This document shows positions 8,060-11,761 of a stretch of DNA of 11,761 bases, piece after piece. This stretch comes from Entrophospora sp. SA101 (lineage: Eukaryota; Glomeromycota; Glomeromycetes; Entrophosporales; Entrophosporaceae): the NCBI GenBank assembly GCA_958430865.1, contig CAUDNR010000533.1, positions 1,066-12,826 on the forward strand, written 5' to 3'. The notes below the pieces were generated by a model. It saw only the letters and a program-made list of their open reading frames with translations. It ran no database searches and was not told the origin of the DNA. Every line of letters starts with the position of its first letter. Position 1 is the stretch's first letter. The position numbers and the translations under genes were made by a program.

Positions 8060-8349
8060 TCACACAAAAGTAATTAAAGTTAAGTTTATTCTATAAGACC
8101 CAATTTCTTGAAGATGTTCTGGAATGACTATATATGAGTCTTCGTAATACCAAACATACCTTAAAACAATCCAGTTTTCTTCGCATAATTCTTTTTGAGA
8201 TAATACCGCTTTTTCTGTTTGATAAATTTTTTGGATCCCTTTTGATATATTTCATGTTGTTCCCCTGTACTTCGGTCACAAAACATAATCATAATAGGGA
8301 ATATCAAGTTCCAATCCTTTTTAATATTCGGGTTTTTAGGAATTCTAGT
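8060..8349 (-). pseudogene. frameshifted gene remnant, C-terminal part
   Basis: From about 8349 the minus strand reads KNPNIKKDWNLIF, then CDRSTGEQHEIYQKGSKKF and KKRYYLKKNYAKKTGLF, and meets TAA at 8163-8161. The protein-like reading resumes at 8161 in another frame as YVWYYEDSYIVIPEHLQE, then IGSYRINLTLITFV, and stops at TGA 8062-8060. Both halves look coding and abut exactly, which is the mark of a single-base deletion. A GTATGT just after the break could be a donor, but the only acceptor nearby would leave a 32-nt intron and discard the coding-like WYYED part. I do not recognise the domain. It has no start codon of its own and must be the 3' end of a longer gene. Confidence 0.5.
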
Positions 8350-8544
8350 CTACGATTTTTCTGACGAAGGCTCAAGGTATTTTACGACACAAAATTTCAC
8401 ATTTATGTAGACATGAATATCAGTTATTTTGATTTTTAATTTCGTGCCACATCAATGTCAATATCCATTACCTGATACAATTTATAATAATATATTTTAT
8501 AATAATAAGAAAAATCAAATGCAGATCTCTCAAAGTGCATTTCA
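8350..8544. other. unique AT-rich spacer left of the duplication
   Basis: No gene. An 11-bp inverted repeat arm AAATCAAATGC lies at 8512-8522, with its partner inside the duplicated unit at 8564-8574. Confidence 0.5.
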
Positions 8545-8574
8545 TGCATTAGATCCCAAAAACGCATTTGATTT
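8512..8574. repeat. 11-bp inverted repeat spanning the left duplication breakpoint
   Basis: AAATCAAATGC (8512-8522) and GCATTTGATTT (8564-8574) are perfect reverse complements separated by 41 bases. The left edge of the duplicated unit, 8545, falls in the loop. Confidence 0.7.
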
Positions 8575-8834
8575 ATAATTATACTATTTATTCCTATAAC
8601 GTTTCGATATCCCTGAAGGCTAGTATCTTTTTATTTTTACGGAATATATAATGTAATTTTTTCCCGCTTCAGGCATATAATAGAAACAATAGATTTGATT
8701 CTTTCGATTTTTATTACAAGATTTTGCACATTAATATTTTTGTGCGATATGTAATTGATAAATTATATAATTCTAACGTTCAAAAAAGGCACACGATTTT
8801 ATTTAATATATATAAAACACATATATTATTGACT

Positions 8835-9312
8835 TTAAATACTGGCACCACCTGCATCTTCTTGAAAAGTTCCCGGTCTAGCACTAATGTATTCAATTTT
8901 TAATTGTACTCCTTCTACTGTTTGTTGATGTGAATGTCCTGGATTTGCAAGAATATTATCAAGGTTAATGCTATTGCTATTGATATCTAAACGTTGATCA
9001 GTTTGATTTTCTCTCTGAATTGACCTATGATTATACAAAACGACAAAAATAAGATTATAGTTACGAAGGAAGAAAAACAACAATTGCTTCTTTGTGAGAA
9101 ATTATGTAACTTACAACATAATAGAATTTCCTATTTGTCTTGTTACTCGTCCGCTATCTATAAGACTGTTATTGCCATCATAAACGAAAAGAGAAATCGC
9201 ATCTAATCCAACTACATAAAAAGTATTAATGTTACATATTACTTAACTATAATTTTATTAAAGCTAATAAAAGAATTTAATTACCAACTGTAACTCTAAT
9301 TTGTCCGTCCAT
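8835..9312 (-). CDS. small three-exon protein of unknown function, copy 1
   Basis: Exons are 9312-9285, 9211-9115 and 9024-8835 (315 nt, 104 aa), with donors GTAATT and GTAAGT, acceptors ATGTAG and ATCATAG, and matching phases. The protein starts MDGQIRVTVVGLDAISLFVY and passes through a short, strand-rich first half with many Val, Ile and Gly. An Asn/Asp/Gln-rich middle follows, then VQLKIEYISARPGTFQEDAG and the C-terminus. There is no signal peptide, membrane segment or Cys pair. I cannot assign a family. The last exon alone would look like an 82-residue frame with a hydrophobic start, but those first residues are intron translation. Confidence 0.7.
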
Positions 9313-9434
9313 TATAGAGTTCTTTCCAAAAAAAAATCGATAAAATTAAAAATGATACCTCACAAATCTGGTTTATTTATACGTTTCATTTGTTACCTGA
9401 GAACCTGCTAGAAGAAAAATTACTAGTAATTACG

Positions 9435-9591
9435 TTACCTGATCATTTCTCGGATCCTTTCTTCATAAGGCAGGTCTATTAAGTCATGGGTGTCAAGAAC
9501 TGAATATATTTCGTCATTTATGGGGGAAATTAAACCTTTCAGTCTGACGATCGCTTTTGTAGAATAAAAAAATAAGACAAATTTTGGCGAT
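9435..9591 (-). pseudogene. truncated duplicate of the 3' part of the frame at 10482-10712
   Basis: This part of copy 1 carries the last 50 or so codons of the frame found intact across the right edge of copy 2. Here the 5' part, with its ATG, is missing because the unit edge cuts it off. The extra A also shifts the frame relative to copy 2. It should be non-coding. Confidence 0.6.
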
Positions 9592-9881
9592 TGCATTAGA
9601 TCCCAAAAACGCATTTGATTTATAATTATACTATTTATTCCTATAACGTTTCGATATCCCTGAAGGCTAGTATCTTTTTATTTTTACGGAATATATAATG
9701 TAATTTTTTCCCGCTTCAGGCATATAATAGAAACAATAGATTTGATTCTTTCGATTTTTATTACAAGATTTTGCACATTAATATTTTTGTGCGATATGTA
9801 ATTGATAAATTATATAATTCTAACGTTCAAAAAAGGCACACGATTTTATTTAATATATATAAAACACATATATTATTGACT

Positions 9882-10359
9882 TTAAATACTGGCACCACCT
9901 GCATCTTCTTGAAAAGTTCCCGGTCTAGCACTAATGTATTCAATTTTTAATTGTACTCCTTCTACTGTTTGTTGATGTGAATGTCCTGGATTTGCAAGAA
10001 TATTATCAAGGTTAATGCTATTGCTATTGATATCTAAACGTTGATCAGTTTGATTTTCTCTCTGAATTGACCTATGATTATACAAAACGACAAAAATAAG
10101 ATTATAGTTACGAAGGAAGAAAAACAACAATTGCTTCTTTGTGAGAAATTATGTAACTTACAACATAATAGAATTTCCTATTTGTCTTGTTACTCGTCCG
10201 CTATCTATAAGACTGTTATTGCCATCATAAACGAAAAGAGAAATCGCATCTAATCCAACTACATAAAAAGTATTAATGTTACATATTACTTAACTATAAT
10301 TTTATTAAAGCTAATAAAAGAATTTAATTACCAACTGTAACTCTAATTTGTCCGTCCAT
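9882..10359 (-). CDS. small three-exon protein of unknown function, copy 2
   Basis: Exons are 10359-10332, 10258-10162 and 10071-9882. The coding sequence and introns match copy 1, so the predicted 104-residue product is the same. Both copies keep 279 bp of identical upstream DNA, so either could be expressed. Sequence beyond that differs: copy 1 is preceded by copy 2, whereas copy 2 keeps the presumably original flank. Confidence 0.7.
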
Positions 10360-10481
10360 TATAGAGTTCTTTCCAAAAAAAAATCGATAAAATTAAAAAT
10401 GATACCTCACAAATCTGGTTTATTTATACGTTTCATTTGTTACCTGAGAACCTGCTAGAAGAAAAATTACTAGTAATTACG

Positions 10482-10712
10482 TTACCTGATCATTTCTCGG
10501 ATCCTTTCTTCATAAGGCAGGTCTATTAAGTCATGGGTGTCAAGAACTGAATATATTTCGTCATTTATGGGGGAAATTAAACCTTTCAGTCTGACGATCG
10601 CTTTTGTAGAATAAAAAATAAGACAAATTTTGGCGATCTCGGATCTCAAGTTCCGTAATATATGAATTTTGATATTATTGCTGATAAAGAACAATAAACT
10701 CTCCTCATTCAT
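10482..10712 (-). CDS. 76-residue hypothetical protein straddling the duplication edge
   Basis: Begins MNEESLLFFISNNIKIHILR and ends DLIDLPYEERIREMIR before TAA. The second half (from LISPINDEIYSVLDTHDL) has an acidic, protein-like makeup; the first part is rich in Ile and Phe. The ATG lies outside the duplicated unit and the 3' two thirds inside it. It lies 122 bp upstream of copy 2 of the small gene on the same strand. Its end overlaps a GTAACG that could be a splice donor, but joins I tried to the next exon run into a stop. No family is recognised; it may be a fragment. Confidence 0.35.
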   Translation of the reverse strand: MNEESLLFFISNNIKIHILRNLRSEIAKICLIFYSTKAIVRLKGLISPINDEIYSVLDTHDLIDLPYEERIREMIR

Positions 10713-11073
10713 ATCCTTTTTGAGTCTCGTTTGTATTTTTTTCTTATCGGAAAAGCTATCTACAGTAAGGAAAAGGTTTTATTAATTAATTCATATACAT
10801 AGTGAGAAAATAATTTAGCGGTGTCACAGAAATAATCTCGTGGAACAAAGACAAATAATTATATGAATCGTTATTTATTTCTTCACGAAAAATAAACCTG
10901 GTTCTATCATTATATCGAACAAAAAATGAATCGTGATATACATATAGTTATAGTTGATAAAATAATAGGTCTAAACCCTAAATACACAACAAAGTACATA
11001 ATTGTTAAAACGCACTATAATCACATCGAAATAAGTCTTATAATATAATCACTATAAATTATAATTGATAAAT
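10713..11073. other. intergenic region, promoter of the gene at 11074
   Basis: AT-rich. No coding frame is evident. The second half carries the conserved upstream block listed separately. Confidence 0.5.
10922..11026 (+). promoter_or_regulatory. upstream block shared with the paralogue at 5474
   Basis: AAAAATGAATC (10922), TAATAGGTC (10963), CCCTAAATAC (10976) and TATAATCACAT (11016-11026) match the order seen before 5474. The last is 48 bases before the start codon. Confidence 0.6.
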
Positions 11074-11761
11074 ATGTCTGGTTTTGATATTGCAACTATT
11101 CTCGATAAGAAAGATAGAACATTACCCAAACCCTTTAACATTCGTCCTGGATATGATATGAAATATGTCATGGTATATATTGGAAATTATTTTACTTTTG
11201 ATGGAAAACGATACGATGAACTCTTCGATAATGAGAGATTGTTTGATACTTTATCTATCATAAAACAGAATGAAACACCAGCTCAATGGGCAATACGGGT
11301 GAGAGTACCTTTACAGAATTTATTAAATGCTGGAAAATTTAGTGTGTACCATCGATTTGCTTTATTTGCATCATTTGGTCAAGGTAAATTTGTTAATTTC
11401 GATTATTATAGACCGAAAATTCATAAGAGCCATATGGCTATTTGTTTTGGTTGCTGGAAACTTGTAAAAATCGATGATGTGAATCCTAAAAAATCATTTC
11501 ATTATTCTAGGCAGAGATATGTTGATTATCTTAAACCTAGCGAATTGATGATCAGTCATTGGGATAATGAATGTGATAAACCAAAGACCGATTTCGGAAA
11601 AGCAAGGATTATACAAAGAGCTTGGAGAAATTACAAGAATAGACCTGAGTCATTAGCCACTCAAGTTTGGAACGCTTTAAAAACGGATGATTACCCCAAT
11701 GATAAGAAGTTTTTAGGCATAACTCCTCAAAAGGTAAATCGTCCTTCTGGTTATGATTATA
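11074..11761 (+). CDS. IQ-like-helix family protein, 3' partial
   Basis: The ATG at 11074 opens a frame with no stop to the right edge (229 residues visible). Shared points with the gene at 5474 are NETPAQW (compare NETPSEW) and MAICFGCWKLV (compare IAICFSCNQLV). The IQ-like helix here is KARIIQRAWRNYKNRPESLA, containing the IQxxxR-type spacing of calmodulin-binding IQ motifs. It is followed by QVWNALKTDDYPNDKKFLGI, a segment I recall in many proteins of Rhizophagus. No membrane or signal segment is seen. A GTAAAT near 11735 could be a donor, so the true protein may continue elsewhere. The function is unknown. Confidence 0.75.
   Translation, partial: MSGFDIATILDKKDRTLPKPFNIRPGYDMKYVMVYIGNYFTFDGKRYDELFDNERLFDTLSIIKQNETPAQWAIRVRVPLQNLLNAGKFSVYHRFALFASFGQGKFVNFDYYRPKIHKSHMAICFGCWKLVKIDDVNPKKSFHYSRQRYVDYLKPSELMISHWDNECDKPKTDFGKARIIQRAWRNYKNRPESLATQVWNALKTDDYPNDKKFLGITPQKVNRPSGYDY

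Larger units (their letters stand above)
8545..10637. repeat. tandem direct duplication, two copies of about 1046 bp
   Basis: Copy 1 is 8545-9591 and copy 2 is 9592-10637. Both begin TGCATTAGATCCC and end TTTTGGCGAT. By eye the copies agree throughout; the single difference I found is one extra A in an A-run of copy 1 near 9565-9571 (7 A versus 6). The bases just outside the unit differ on both sides, so the edges are exact, and the junction shows no added bases. Each copy holds a full three-exon gene plus 279 bp upstream. Confidence 0.95.

Noticed and set aside
8091..8279. 62-residue minus-strand and 76-residue plus-strand frames (8134-8364)
   Set aside because: Both overlap the remnant whose other two minus-strand frames read as protein; these are shadows.
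8545..10637. Duplicated unit as a transposon or LTR pair
   Set aside because: No terminal inverted repeats at the unit ends, no target-site duplication, no transposase or reverse transcriptase; the copies abut directly and contain a spliced gene.

Overview
The window looks like nuclear DNA of an arbuscular mycorrhizal fungus of the Rhizophagus/Glomus type. The grounds are: very AT-rich spacers; short spliceosomal introns (mostly 58-90 nt) with GTAAGT/GTGAGT-like donors, several with a CTAAC branch site just before the acceptor; and protein families I associate with those genomes (AMN1-like LRR/F-box proteins, a large family with a conserved nuclease-like C-terminus, Myb/SANT-like proteins, small proteins with an IQ-like helix). 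Species is inferred; no rRNA or tRNA marker is present.

Layout. (1) 2-739 +: 3' end of an AMN1-type leucine-rich-repeat gene, cut by the left edge. (2) 767-1254: two decayed coding remnants, one per strand. (3) 1606-3446 -: five-exon gene, 445 aa when spliced, with a conserved C-terminal domain that may be a PD-(D/E)XK-like nuclease fold. (4) 4029-4896 -: three-exon Myb/SANT-like (trihelix) protein, 235 aa, with a basic patch, a low-complexity linker built from an 18-residue tandem repeat, and two PPxY motifs. (5) 5474-6134 +: IQ-like-helix family member, broken by a net one-base frame change or a 43-nt mini-intron. (6) 6484-7809 +: four-exon Fic-domain protein, 370 aa, class II autoinhibited, with an N-terminus that looks like a mitochondrial presequence. 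(7) 8060-8349 -: frameshifted gene remnant. (8) 8545-10637: exact tandem duplication of about 1046 bp carrying two identical copies of a small three-exon gene (104 aa), followed by an upstream minus-strand reading frame whose 3' part lies in the repeat. (9) 11074-11761 +: a second member of the IQ-like-helix family, cut by the right edge, with an upstream region recognisably related to that of gene 5.

Most genes here are split by introns, so single reading frames under-report them; I assembled five multi-exon models by checking splice sites and phase by eye. No operon-like cooperation is expected or seen. The general picture is an accessory, rearranging region: paralogues, broken copies, a fresh duplication, and one conserved enzyme gene (Fic). 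Nothing looks like a phage, CRISPR or bacterial system.
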